The notes beneath the pieces are model-generated. The model was given only the letters and a program-made list of their open reading frames with translations, was not told the origin of the DNA and ran no database searches. The translations under genes were made by a program, and so were the position numbers. Positions 44,791 through 55,957 of a DNA stretch of 64,000 bases are shown here, in pieces. How positions within the stretch are numbered: position 1 is the stretch's first letter; every line of letters begins with the position of its first letter. The DNA is from Pleurodeles waltl (Eukaryota > Chordata > Amphibia > Caudata > Salamandridae). Location: NCBI RefSeq assembly GCF_031143425.1, contig NC_090444.1, forward strand, positions 1,308,401,324-1,308,465,323, given 5' to 3'.

Positions 44791-45331
44791 GTTGTTTCTG
44801 TGCTTGGCATGTTGTGGATCATTGCATGGCTCCTGGTTTTTTGGGTTGTTATACTAGATATCTATGAATTTCTGCTCTCATTTTTCATCACTCTTATGTC
44901 ATGTCTCTATCAAACTATCCTCCATTCTCACTCTGACTCATCTCAAATCCCTTCCACCACTTTCATCTCCTAAATATCTCTGCCTAAGCTCTTCCCTCCA
45001 CATCTAACTCACCAAACCTCACTCTACCTCTGTGACCTCCCACACAACCCTACTAAATTCTCCTGCAATCATCTCACCCTGCTACTATGCTCTCCCTAAC
45101 CCTTCCACATACTCTTCCCCCCTCCGCCCCCCTTTATTCACCCCAAGCCTTTGTATTGAGTAAATGAAGGATATACTCCAAATTAACACTTTTAGATTTC
45201 TTTCCTCCTCCACCCCTCCATTACTCCAGTCAATCTAACTAACAAACTCTCATATCCGCAGCTCAAATTAACTCATAATAATACTAAAACTGTACTCATT
45301 ATTAAATGATACTAATCCATCACTAATTCTT

Positions 45332-45430
45332 GTTGGGTTCCGGAGTAGCGTGCTACTCATCGAAAAGCGCTTCGACGCCTCGTCAGGGGTAGTAAGCGCT
45401 ATATAAATACGATTACAATACAATACAATT
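45332..45430 (+). repeat. L2-like LINE 3' tail (or SINE using it)
   Basis: Contains GTAGCGTGCTACTC, AAAGCGCTTCGACGCC and AGCGCTATATAAATACGATT followed by ACAATACAATAC repeats. The GCGCT-ATATAAAT hairpin end with a short tandem tail is typical of L2-type 3' termini and resembles the inverted copy at 29556-29600. Confidence 0.7.
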
Positions 45431-46381
45431 ATTCCAAACAAGTTCTGCCCACTTGTTTCCAATCTTCAAAAGATAAAGTTTGAAACCAAGAAGAAAGAGT
45501 TTCTACAGCACATAAAGTTGCCTTTAAGCGCCAGAAAAAGTTGTATTCGCAGACACGACGACTCCTGAATGCAAATGTAACATGTTCTAGTGTTCAGTGC
45601 ACATTTGGCATCGCAAACACAATTTATTCTACAATTAAGCGCTACTTGCCAACGTGCAAAAAGTCCAGAACGTGTTCCGTGGGGTACAGAGAAACCCACC
45701 AGTCGCAAGTTCCTTAAAATCCACTAGCCAATCGGTGATTTGACTACCTGGCAAATGCGCTAGTCCTGCGCCCAGAGATCGCTCTGCAACTTGTCGGGGC
45801 AGACACTACAAGTACCTATAGTGTGCACTTTAATCAAACTGTAAATATAATAGTAGTCTTCTATCATTACAAAAGGAACTCCCTGCGTTGGCCAAAAAAT
45901 AGCTCAAATGAAATATCTAAACTCTGTGCCTCACATTGCACTAATAAGGTGAAAGCAACCCTTGTGCAGCGCACAGATTTAAGGAGCCCCGCCTTCGTCA
46001 GCATACAGTGCTACATCCAGCACAGCGCACTCACGCCACCTCAGACCCTGCGTCCAGGAACAGGCTCTCGGAAAGGGGCGGAGCACTCAACGGGAGCGCG
46101 GCAGATCCACCCAAATTGCGGGAGCGTGCTGTAGTGAATGGCGAAGAGGGTCTTCTGCAGCAGAATCCGCGCACTCCTCCCATGAGAGCTGGTGGACTCT
46201 GCAACCGGAGCCCCTGAAAACTGTCACCAGCTCAAGACCGAGATCAGCTCGCTACCTTAACCTGGTGCGGACCGTGGGCGTAAACCATTCATGAAATACA
46301 CGCATCCAGCTTCCTTTCCACGGTTTCAAGGCGCAGTAACCGGCTAAATACACAGGGTGGAAGAAGGACCGGAGCACCTAC

Positions 46382-46480
46382 CGTTGCCGTTCCCTTCCCC
46401 GCGCCGCTCCGTCTCCTTCGCGCAAACAATATGGCGCCCGCGAGCGATCTGCCGGAAGTGGAAACCATAGGCAAGACACG
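46382..46480 (-). other. PNISR: Candidate PNISR non-coding exon 1
   Basis: On minus, the CpG-rich sequence runs through CACTTCCGG and GGCGCCATATTG to GGCAACG followed by a good donor, GTAGGT, at 46381-46376. This would give a 5'UTR exon spliced to the acceptor at 9054. The transcription start is not determined; the upper bound given is a guess near the ETS site. Confidence 0.45.
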
Positions 46481-46589
46481 TCACAGTGAGCGTGACTCGC
46501 TTCCGGGAGCCCCCCTCCTCTGCAGGTCGGTTGAGGTAGACACACCAAGACAAGTTGTGCGTCTTTCGAGCTGTCCCAGAAGTTCTTAA
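46431..46589 (+). other. Short plus-strand open frame in the CpG region
   Basis: ATG at 46431, inside the YY1-like motif, opens a frame of about 52 codons (starts MAPASDLPEVETIG). It would be transcribed divergently from PNISR. No domain is recognised, and it may simply reflect GC-rich sequence or an antisense first exon. Confidence 0.25.
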
Positions 46590-46649
46590 GTTGAAAACGT
46601 GGAGTTCAATTTCGGAGTCGACTGCAGCGTTCCCCGGCCCAGTATAGCT

Positions 46650-47780
46650 TCTCCTAAGTGAACTGAACTCTGTCTGACACAATAGGGTTACGCTGGGACA
46701 ATGTTGGAAATAATATATTTTTTTCACCGCGGCTTCTAATGTCATCGCAGCACTTTACAGTTGCGTACATGGGCATCTTTTCGAAAAACAAACTTTCCAT
46801 TAAAAAAATAATAATCGAGAGAATGTATTTCTTTCATTGACTCTTACTGAAGCAGAAGAAATTTCAGTCGGGAGATAGCCAGGGCGGTTTTAAACATGAA
46901 ATGACAAGCTGTAGGTGTTTTCCAAGGTGTGGGTGACTGCGTGCATTTGTGTGTGCTGCACGCGATGCTTATAGTAATTTCTAACAAAACCGGCCTACTA
47001 GAGCGTTAAGCAGCCCCAAAAACCTCCAAAAAAACATACTCTACACAGGTGTCTTCTAACAGCCGTTTGGACACTGCCGGAGTACCAAGTAGGCCAAACC
47101 GACCCAGTTCAGCGAGAGGGGGCTCGGCCAAATGGCAGAGGTTTTTGCAAGATAGGAATTATGCCATTTTAGAGGCTGCAGTGTAATCTGCTCACCTTAG
47201 ATATGTTGGTCAGAAAACATGAACAGAAATTAGTTGCCATTCATCGTATTGTATGTGTTTTACAAAGGTCGATGTGGTTGCTGCTGTCTTTAGAACGTGG
47301 GTAATTAGGTTTGAAACTTGGCCTTGGCTCAACACTGATTCGGTGCAAATCATTTCATAAAAATAAGGGGGGAAACTTTTAACTAATGTGGTTCTGTTAT
47401 AAAGTGCATGTAGTAAAGAACAAGAAGAAACGGGTTCCCGGATGAGGATCAAAATCCTTTAATCGGCCTGTTACGATGACCTTTCCCTTGCAGTCTCACA
47501 ACAACTGGCCTCAGGGATTCAAACCACAACATTCCTCCCCATAACTTGGAACGCAGTCGCTCCTCAATGTGAGGCGGTGCTCGTGAATGTAAAGGTTCCA
47601 AGTATGACACATCCTTTTCCCTTATACATTTAAACAACAAATAAGAAACAAGTTAAATACAATGAACGGCTCCCTAAATTGGGAATGAGAAAACCTGGAA
47701 GCACAAATAATAGGAAAAACTAAACAATAAAGTAAATAGTATAATTCAATGGAGGTCAAATTCAAACCCAAAGCCTAATG
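46650..47780. other. Flank between promoter candidate and LTR element, no gene seen
   Basis: No coding region or clear repeat. The empty target of the Gmr1-like insertion ends in TCGGG at 47781-47785. Confidence 0.45.
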
Positions 47781-47785
47781 TCGGG
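47781..47785. repeat. Target-site duplication, left (TCGGG)
   Basis: Identical to 58952-58956, directly abutting the LTR ends. Confidence 0.95.
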
Positions 47786-50738
47786 TGTAGTAGGCTGGCC
47801 TGGTTTGTAGTGAGTACCAAGGGGGACGTACACTCTGCACCAGTTCCAGGTATCCCTTATTAGTGTAGAAGAGGTGTCTAGCAGCTTTGGCTGATAGAAA
47901 AGGGAGCTTAGCAGAGCAGCTTAGGCTGAACTAGGAGACATGCAAAGCTTCCACTATACCACTGGTGTCATATGCACAATATCATAAGAAAACACAATAC
48001 ACAGATATACTAAAAATAAAGGTACTTTATTTTTATGACAATATGCAAAAAGTATCTCAGTGAGTACCCTCAGTATAAGGATAGCAAATATACACAAGAT
48101 ATATGTACACAATACCAAAAATATTCAGTAATAGCAATAGAAAGCAATGCCAGCAATGTACAGTCACAATAGATTGCAATGAGAGCACATAGGTATAGGG
48201 GCAACACAAACCATATACTCCAAAAGTGGAATGCGAACCACAAATGGACCCCAAACCTATGTGAGCTTGTAGAGGGTCACCGGGACTGTAAGAAAACAGT
48301 GAGGGTTAGAAAAATAGCCCACCCCAAGACCCTGAAAAGTAGTTGTAAAGTGCACCTAAGTTCCCCAAAGAGCACAGAAGTCGTGATAGGGGAATTCTGC
48401 AAGGAAGACCAACACCAGCAATGCAACAACAATGGATTTCCGGACAAGAGTACCTGTGGAACAAGAGGACCAAGTCCAAGAGTCGCGACAAAGTCGAGAT
48501 TGGGCAGATGCCCAGGAAATGCCAGCTGAGGGTGCAAAGAAGCTGCCACTGGATGGTAGAAGCTGTGGATTCTGCAAGAACGAAGAGGACTAGGAACTTC
48601 TCCTTTGGAGGATGGATGTCCCACGTCATGAAGAAGCTTGCAGAGGTGTTCCCACGCAGAAAGACCGCAAACAAGCCTTGCTAGCTGCAAGGGTCGCGGT
48701 TAGCGTTTTTGGATGCTGCTGTGGCCCAGGAGGGACCAGGATGTCGCCAATTGCGTGAGGAGACAGAGGGGGCACCCAGCAAGACAAGGAGCCCTCTCAG
48801 AAGCAGGCAGCACCCACAGAAGTGCCGGAACAGGCACTACGAAGAAGAGTGAACCGGAGCTCACCCGAAGTCACAAAAGAAGGTCCCCCGACGCCAGAGG
48901 ACAACTCAGGAAGTCGCGCACTGCAGGTTAGAGTGTCGGGGACCCAGGCTTGGCTGTGCACAAAGGAAATCCTGGAAGAGTGCACAAGAGCCGGAGCAGC
49001 TACAAATCATGCGGTACCCAGCAATGCAGTCTAGCGTGGGGAGACAAGGACTTACCTCCACCAAACGTGGACTGAAGAGTCACTGGACTGTGGGAGTCAC
49101 TTGGACAGAGTTGCTGAGTTCCAGGTGCCACGCTCGTCGTGCTGAGAGGGGACCCAGAGGACCGGTGATGCAGTCTTTTGGTGCCTGCGGTTGCAGGGGG
49201 AAGATTCCGTCGACCCACAGGAGATTTCTTCGGAGCTTCTAGTGCAGAGAGGAGGCAGACTACCCCCACAGCATGCACCACCAGGAAAACAGTCGAGAAG
49301 GCGGCCGGATCAGCGATACAAGGTTGCAGTAGTCGTCTTTGCTACTTTGTTGCGGTTTTGCAGGCGTCCAGAGCAGTCAGCGGTCGATTCCTTGGCAGAA
49401 GGTGAAGAGAGAGATGCAGAGGAACTCTGATGAGCTCTTGCATTCGTTATCTAAAGAATTCCCCAAAGCAGAGACCCTAAATAGCCAGAAAAGGAGGTTT
49501 GGCTACTTAGGAAGGAGGATAGGCTAGCAACACAGGTAAGAGCCTATCAGAAGGAGTCTCTGATGTCACCTGCTGGCACTGGCCACTCAGAGCAGTCCAG
49601 AGTGCCAGCAGCACCTCTGTTTCCAAGATGGCAGAGGTCTGGAGCACACTGGAGGAGCTGTGGGCACCTCCCAGGGGAGGTGCAGGTCAGGGGAGTGGTC
49701 ACTCCCCTTTCCTTTGTCCAGTTTCGCGCCAGAGCAGGGCTGGGGGATCCCTGAACCGATGTAGACTGGCTTATGCAGAGATGGGCACCATCTGTGCCCA
49801 TCAAAGCATTTCCAGAGGCTGAGGGAGGCTACTCCTCCCCAGCCCTGACACCTTTTTCCAAAGGGAGAGGGTGTAACACCCTCTCTCTGAGGAAGTCCTT
49901 TGTTCTGCCTTCCTGGGCCAAGCCTGGCTGGACCCCAGGAGGGCAGAAACCTGTCTGAGGGGTTGGCAGCAGCAGCAGCTGCAGTGAAACCCTGGGAAAG
50001 GTAGTTTGGCAGTATCCGGGTCTGTGCTAGAGACTCGGGGGATCATGGAATTGTCTCCATGACAATTCCATGATCTTAGACATGTTACATGGCCATGTTC
50101 GGAGTTACCATTGTGACGCTATACATAGCGCGTGTAATGGTGTCCCGCACTCACAAAGTCCGGGGAATTTGCCCTGAACAATGTGGGGGCACCTTGGCTA
50201 GTGCCAGGGTGCCCACACACTAAGTAACTTAGCACCCAACCTTTACTAGGTAAAGGTTAGACATATAGGTGACTTATAAGTTACTTAAGTGCAGTGGTAA
50301 ATGGCTGTGAAATAACGTGGACGTTATTTCACTCAGGCTGCAGTGGCAGGACTGTGTAAGAATTGTCAGAGCTCCCTATGGGTGGCAAAAGAAATGCTGC
50401 AGCCCATAGGGATCTCCTGGAACCCCAATACCCTGGGTACCTCAGGACCATATACTAGAGAATTATAAGGGTGTTCCAGTATGCCAATGTAAATTGGTGA
50501 AATTGGTCACTAGCCTGTTAGTGACAATTTGGAAAGCAAAGAGAGAGCATAACCACTGAGGTTCTGGTTAGCAGAGCCTCAATGAGACAGTTAGTCATCA
50601 CACAGGGAACACATACAGGCCACACTTATGAGCACTGGGGCCCTGACTGGCAGGGTGCCAGTGACACATACAACTAAAACAACATATATACAGTGAAATA
50701 TGGGGGTAACATGCCAGGCAAGATGGTACTTTCCTACA
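47786..50738 (-). repeat. Gmr1-like 3' LTR (element orientation minus)
   Basis: 2953 bp. On minus it begins TGTAGGAAAGTACC and ends in TACA. An AATAAA polyadenylation signal on minus lies at 48031-48026, about 240 bp from the LTR's outer end, which fits the end of R. Compared with the 5' LTR it lacks two short palindromic segments (near 50057 and 50120). Open frames within the LTR are not conserved in length between the two LTRs. Confidence 0.93.
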
Positions 50739-50756
50739 CAACCCCCCCACCCAAAC
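50739..50756 (-). promoter_or_regulatory. Polypurine tract of the Gmr1-like element
   Basis: On minus, TTTGGGTGGGGGGGTTG directly precedes the 3' LTR, the expected place for the plus-strand DNA primer in LTR-element reverse transcription. Confidence 0.75.
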
Positions 50757-50770
50757 GAAGGACATTAAGA

Positions 50771-53260
50771 CTAGCCATGACCTGATGAGTCTTCATTGTC
50801 TAAATGGAAATATCTGGAGAGTCCAGCTGCATTGGAGTGGGTACTCCCAGGTCTATTTTCCACTGTATAGTCCATTCCCTGTAGAGATATGGACCACCTC
50901 AACAATTTAGGGTTTTCACCTTTCTTTTGTTTTAGCCAAAGTAGAGGTTTGTGGTCTGTCTGAACAATGAAGTGAGTGCCAAACCGGTATGGCCTCAACT
51001 TCTTCAGTGCCCAGACCACAGCAAAGGCCTCCCTCTCTATGGCAGACCAACACTTTTCTCTAGGGGTCAACCTCCTGCTGATAAAAGCAACAGGTTGATC
51101 CTGGCCCTCAGAATTGAGTTGTGATAAGACTGTCCCTACCCCTAATTCAGATGCATCAGTTTGAACAATGAATTTCTTGGAGTAACATGGGCTTTTTAGG
51201 ACAGGTGCAGAGCACATGGCCTGTTTCAGCTCCTCAAAAGCTTTCTGACAGTTAGCTGTCCACAATACCTTTTTAGGCATTTTCTTTGAAGTGAGGTCAT
51301 TAAGAGGGGCTGCAATGGAGCCATAGGTCTCTATGAACCTCCTGTAATACCCAGTGAGGCCTAAGAAGGTTCTCACCTGGGTCTGAGTTGTAGGGGGAAC
51401 CCAATCTATGATAGTTTGGATTTTCCCCTGAAGTGGTGCAATCTGTTCTCCACCTACCAGGTGTCCCAGATAAACCACTTTCCCCTGCCCTATCTGGCAC
51501 TTTGAAGCCTTGATAGTGAGGCCTGCCTTTTGCAGGGCCTCCAAAACTTTCCACAGGTGGACCAGGTGATCATCCAAGGTGGAGCTAAAGACAGCTATAT
51601 CATCTAGATATGCTGCACTAAAAGCCTCCAACCCTTGCAGGACTGTATTCACCAACCTCTGAAAAGTGGCAGGTGCATTTTTCAAATCAAAGGGCCTTAC
51701 TGTGAATTGGTAGTGCCCTCCAATGGTCGAAAATGCAGTTTTTGCTTTAGCATCCTCTGATAACTTGACCTGCCAATACCCTGCAGTCAAATCAAAGGTG
51801 CTTAGATACTTGGCAGATGCCAGTGTATCTATTAGCTCATCTGCCCTGGGTATAGGGTGAGCATCAGTTTTAGTTACCTGGTTGAGACCTCTGTAATCCA
51901 CACAAAATCTCATTTCCTTTTTCCCATCTTTGGAATGAGGTTTTGGTACAAGTACCACAGGAGAGGCCCATGGACTTTCAGAGTGCTCAACCACTCCCAG
52001 TTCAAGCATTTTCTGAACCTCTTGTTTTATGCAGTCCCTGACATGGTCAGGCTGCCTATAGATCTTACTTTTGACAGGCAAGCTGTCTCCAGTATCTATA
52101 GTGTGCTCACACCAAGAAGTGGTGCCTGGCACAGTAGAAAAGAGTTCAGAAAACTGACCCAGGAGATTTATGCAGTGGTCTTTCTGCTCAGCAGTAAGAC
52201 AATCTGCTAAAACTACACCTTCCACTAGAGCATCTTGTTCTGTGGAAGATAAGAGATCAGGGAGAGGGTCACTCTCTTCTTCCTGTCCTTCATCTGTTGC
52301 CATGAGCAGCGTGAGATCAGCCCTGTCATAGTAGGGTTTCAGGCGATTGACATGGAGCACCCTAAGGGGACTCCTGGCAGTGCCTAAGTCAACCAAGTAG
52401 GTGACTTCTCCCTTCTTTTCAACAATAATGCGGGGTCCACTCCATTTGTCTTGGAGTGCTCTTGGGGCCACAGGCTCCAAGACCCACACTTTCTGCCCTG
52501 GTTGGTACTGAATCAGAACAGCCTTCTGGTCATGCCATTGCTTTTGGAGCTCTTGGCTGGCCTGAAGGTTTTTACTGGCCTTTTTCATATACTCAGCCAT
52601 TCTGGATCGTAGGCCAAGTACATAGTCCAATATGTCTTGCTTAGGAGCTTTTAAAGGTTGTTCCCAACCCTCCTTTACAAGTGTTAGAGGACCTCTTACA
52701 GGGTGCCCAAATAGGAGTTCAAAGGGGCTGAAGCCCACTCCTTTCTGGGGTACCTCCCTGTAAGCAAAAAGGAGGCAAGGTAACAGGACATCCCATCTCC
52801 TCCTGAGTTTTTCAGGGAGTCCCATTATCATTCCTTTGAGAGTTTTGTTAAATCTCTCAACCAGTCCATTTGTTTGTGGATGATAAGGTGTGGTGAATTT
52901 GTATGTTTCACCACATTCCTTCCACATGGCCTTTAAGTATGCAGACATAAAGTTGCTACCCCTGTCTGATACCACCTCTTTTGGGAAATCCACCCTGGAA
53001 AAGATTCCCAGGAGGGCCTTTGCCACTGCAGGAGCTGTAGTGGTCCTTAGAGGAATTGCTTCAGGATATCTGGTGGCATGGTCCACTACCACCAAAATAA
53101 ACCTAGTGCCTGAAGCAGTAGGAGGGTTAAGGGGGCCAACTATGTCAACCCCTACCCTTTCAAAGGGGACCCCAACCACAGGTAGTGGAATAAGGGGAGC
53201 CTTTGGGGTGCCACCTCTTTTGCCACTGGCTTGATAGGTGACACAGGACTTACAACATTA
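50771..53260 (-). CDS. Gmr1-like Pol: integrase core, reverse transcriptase, RNase H (open part)
   Basis: Open for 802 codons from 53179; the same frame extends up to a TAA at 53258. Numbering from the Met at 53179: integrase DDE residues D12 (VGVDIVGP), D72 (VSDRGSNF), E108 (HPQTNGLVERF), then a GPR/I C-terminal block near 248 and no chromodomain. RT has VDYRGLNQ (428-434), D463 (FDLTAGYW) and YLDD 524-527. RNase H has D675 (QTDASELG), an ERE at 715-717 and D742 (QTDHKPL). Unusual residues: RPFDLKN, where the family usually has FGLKN (Asp498 for Gly), and NAAGLSR, where NAD-LSR is usual, so a catalytic RNase H Asp is probably missing. The 5' part of pol is broken. Confidence 0.9.
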
Positions 53261-53599
53261 TTTTGTGTCCTCTGACATTCTAGGCCAATGAAACAGGGGT
53301 ACAAGCCTATCCCATGTTTTCATCTGCTCTAAATGTCCAGCCAAGGGAATGTCGTGGGCTAGAGTTAGGAGGAACTCTCTGTATTGCAGGGGAATAACCA
53401 ATCTCCTGGCAGCTCCAGGTTTTGGGTCCCTTGCCTCTGTATACAAGAGGTTGTCCTCCCAGTAAACTCTGTGAGAGTCACTGACATCCCCATTTTGCTG
53501 TTTGACAGCTTGTTGTCTTAGACCCTCTAGTGTGGGACAGGTCTGCTGTGCCACACTCAGCAGTGTCTGCTTCCAGCTCCTCTGGTGAAGGTTCTGCAC
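53258..53599 (-). pseudogene. Gmr1-like integrase N-terminal zinc-binding region (stop codon)
   Basis: Contains the HHCC-type zinc finger start (LAHDIPLAGHLEQMKTWDRL, two His), a TAA at 53258-53260 after SEDTK, and immediately downstream in the same frame CCKSC, the two Cys. The nonsense codon thus splits the zinc-binding domain from the catalytic core. The frame of 53478-53885 joins here only through a frameshift near 53540. Confidence 0.85.
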
Positions 53600-53968
53600 A
53601 GGGGGGAAATTCTTCTTCCTCAGAAGTTGAATCTACTGTAGAGGGAGAGATAGTAGGTAGTGTTTTACCTTTACTAACCCTAGCTTTAGGGAGCACTTGG
53701 TCCATTGTTCCAGGATCCAAGTCACCCTGTCCTTTTTGCTTTTTGGCCTGAGCCCTTGTCAAAGCAAAAATATGCCCAGGAATGCCCAGCATTGCTGCAT
53801 GAGCCTCCAACTCCACTTCTGCCCAAGCTGATGTCTCAAAATCGTTCCCTAGTAGACAGTCTACAGGTAAATCTGAGGCAACCACAACTTTCTTTGGACC
53901 AGTAACCCCCCCCCCCTCAGTTGAGATTCACAACAGCCATGGGGTGGCTAAGAGTGTTGTTATGAGCA
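53478..53968 (-). pseudogene. Gmr1-like protease C-terminus and linker (frameshifted)
   Basis: Reads VVVASDLPVDCLLGNDF, a typical C-terminal block of a gypsy-type aspartic protease, then an acidic Ser/Glu-rich linker. It is separated from the protease active-site part by stops at 53969 and just below, and by a run of 11 C at 53906-53916, an obvious slippage site. A further frame change lies near 53540. Confidence 0.75.
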
Positions 53969-54382
53969 TCAGTCAGTCACTTGGTACTGGTGACCAAGTA
54001 GGTGTTGTTCAGGGTGGACCAGTTTCTCTATTACCATGGTAACACTGGCACCTGTGTTCCTGTAGGCCTGAACCTCAACACCATTTATTAGGGGAAGTTG
54101 CTTGTACTTATCCATGTTAAGGGGACAAGCAACCAAGGTAGCCAAATCAATGGCACCTTCAGAGACTAACACAACCTCTGTGGTCTCCCTAACAAGACCA
54201 ACCCCAACTAAATTACCAAAAGTGAGCCCAGCTACTCCCTTGGATTGGCTATTAGCAGGTTTGCTCCTACCACCACTGCTATTACTAGGGACACTAGGTG
54301 TAGCAGTAGGGGTTGTGGTAGTGGGAGGCTTGGTGCTTTTCTTTGGACAACTGGGATCAGTTGTCCAATGGCCTTTTACTTT
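53969..54382 (-). pseudogene. Gmr1-like protease active-site region (inactive)
   Basis: In the gag frame after its TGA. The zinc-knuckle remainder (KGHWTTDPSC) is followed by a Pro/Thr/Ser linker and a protease whose catalytic D-T/S-G triad reads NTGAS: Asn, codon at 54056-54058, replaces the catalytic Asp. The frame stops at 53969. The domain is therefore doubly disabled. Confidence 0.82.
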
Positions 54383-55684
54383 TCATAAATAGCACCATGT
54401 TTTTTTTACTTGATTAGAAGAGGATTTGGATGATCCACCCCCCCCACCAGAGTGTTTTTGTGGGCCTGATGAAGACTCATTTTTAGATTTGTCCCCACCG
54501 TTGTCTGAAGACTTACCATCCTTCTTCTTGCCATCCTTGTCACCCCCTGTATAAACTTTTCTGTTCACTCTTGTTCTGACCCATTTGTCTGCCTTCTTTC
54601 CCAATTCTTGGGGAGAGGTCAGATCTGAGACCACTAGATATTGGTGTAACAAATCAGACACACAGTTATTAAGAATATGCTCTCTCAGGATTAAGTTATA
54701 CAGGCTTTCATAGTCAGAAACTTTACTGCCATGTAACCACCCCTCCAAGGCCTTCACTGAATGGTCAACAAAGTCTACCCAGTCTTGTGAAGACTCCTTT
54801 TTGGTTTCTCTGAACTTGATCCTGTACTGTTCAGTGGTTAAGCCATAACCATCTAGGAGTGCATTCTTTAAAACTGTAAAATTATTGGCATCACTTTCCT
54901 TACCAGTAAGGAGCCTATCCCTACCCTTTCCACTGAAAGATAGCCATAGGATAGCAGCCCACTGCCTTTTAGGGACCCCCTGTACAACACAGGCTCTCTC
55001 AAGTGCAGCAAACCACTTGTTAATGTCATCCCCCTCCTTATAAGGGGGAACTATCTTGTGCAGATTCATAGATTCATGCTCTTTCACAGGATTACTATCT
55101 GTAATACTGCTGCTGCCACCATGGGGTCCTAACCCCAACATCTGCCTTTCCTTTTCTAAGTCTAAAGTTTCCCTGTCTAGAGCCAGCTGTTGCTGTTTAA
55201 GCTTCAGCCTGGACTCTTCCACTCTCAATCTATTGAGCTCCCTTTCTAACAGTCTGTCATCAGGGTGGGTGGGTTGGGCATGCTTAGACACAGAAGAATG
55301 GTGTGAATGAACAGAGGGAGGCCTGTCCCTAATAGTTGGCACTCTAACAACCTGGCCTGCAGGAGTGAAACTCCTACTGTGATGAGAGCTCACATTAGTA
55401 CCAGCCATGCTAGGTGGCCTGCTAAGGGGCAGGTTGGGAAGAATACTATCTAATATTCTTACTGGGGCTACCCCAGAATCAGAGTGTGAACCATCTGCTA
55501 ATTTCTCACCTGATGTGCCACCTAAGGTCTTATCATTTTCAATGAGCATATTAACCAACAATTCTCTAGAGGGATTCTTCCCTACACCTAAACCTCTATC
55601 AATGCAGAGACTCCTTGCACCTTTCCAGCTAGGGTGGTCATAAGCAGTGCTGGCCAGATCAAGAGTTTGGCCTGTACCAGACAC
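54383..55684 (-). pseudogene. Gmr1-like Gag with SCAN-like capsid (TGA-truncated)
   Basis: 433 residues. A coiled coil with heptad-like Leu/Arg/Glu pattern lies at ~144-183. A capsid region spans ~205-370, whose second half (~287-370: YRIKFRETKKES..., LYNLILREHILNNC, SPQELGKKADKWV) resembles the SCAN domain. A Lys/Gly/Ser-rich segment follows, then the first Cys of a CCHC zinc knuckle at residue 431. The TGA at 54383-54385 falls exactly where the second knuckle Cys would be, and the frame continues beyond with the knuckle's His and last Cys. It is more likely a mutated Cys codon than a programmed stop, because gag-pol stops are not normally inside the knuckle. Confidence 0.88.
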
Positions 55685-55933
55685 AATAGAAAAAGGTTTA
55701 AGGGACAGAAAAAAGAAGGAAAAAGTTTCAGAACTTTTTAAGGAAACAGAAAAAAAACTTTTTCAACTTTTAAGAACTTTTGGAATGTTTTAGAGGTACT
55801 TTTCAGCACTTAGCAATAGAGTAAGAGAAGAAAAGCAAAACTGTTTGGTTAGGTGTACATACACTGAACTTGTTTTGTATATTTTTCTCTTATGAAAAGT
55901 ACAAAATGACAAAGTGGTAAGTAGTTGCAAGTA

Positions 55934-55945
55934 CTTATCCCACCA
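55934..55945 (-). promoter_or_regulatory. Possible primer-binding site of the Gmr1-like element
   Basis: On minus, TGGTGGGATAAG begins 12 bases inside the 5' LTR. It starts with the TGG that pairs with a tRNA 3' CCA, but it is displaced from the usual position next to the LTR, and the tRNA is not identified. Confidence 0.3.
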
Positions 55946-55957
55946 CTGCACAACTAA

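Larger units (their letters stand above)
46000..46650. promoter_or_regulatory. CpG-rich candidate PNISR promoter (possibly bidirectional)
   Basis: The only CpG-dense, non-repeat stretch in the window. It holds a GC box (GGGGCGGAGC, about 46075), an ETS-type CCGGAAGTG at 46452-46460, another TTCCGGG near 46501, an ACGTCA half-site near 46478 and a YY1-like AATATGGCGCC at 46429-46439. These are typical of housekeeping promoters lacking a TATA box. It lies 37 kb upstream of the PNISR start-codon exon on the proper strand. Assignment to PNISR is inference. Confidence 0.6.

Noticed and set aside
54383..54385. Programmed TGA readthrough or selenocysteine in Gag
   Set aside because: The stop is inside the zinc knuckle at a Cys position, and other disabling changes follow closely, so a simple mutation is more likely.
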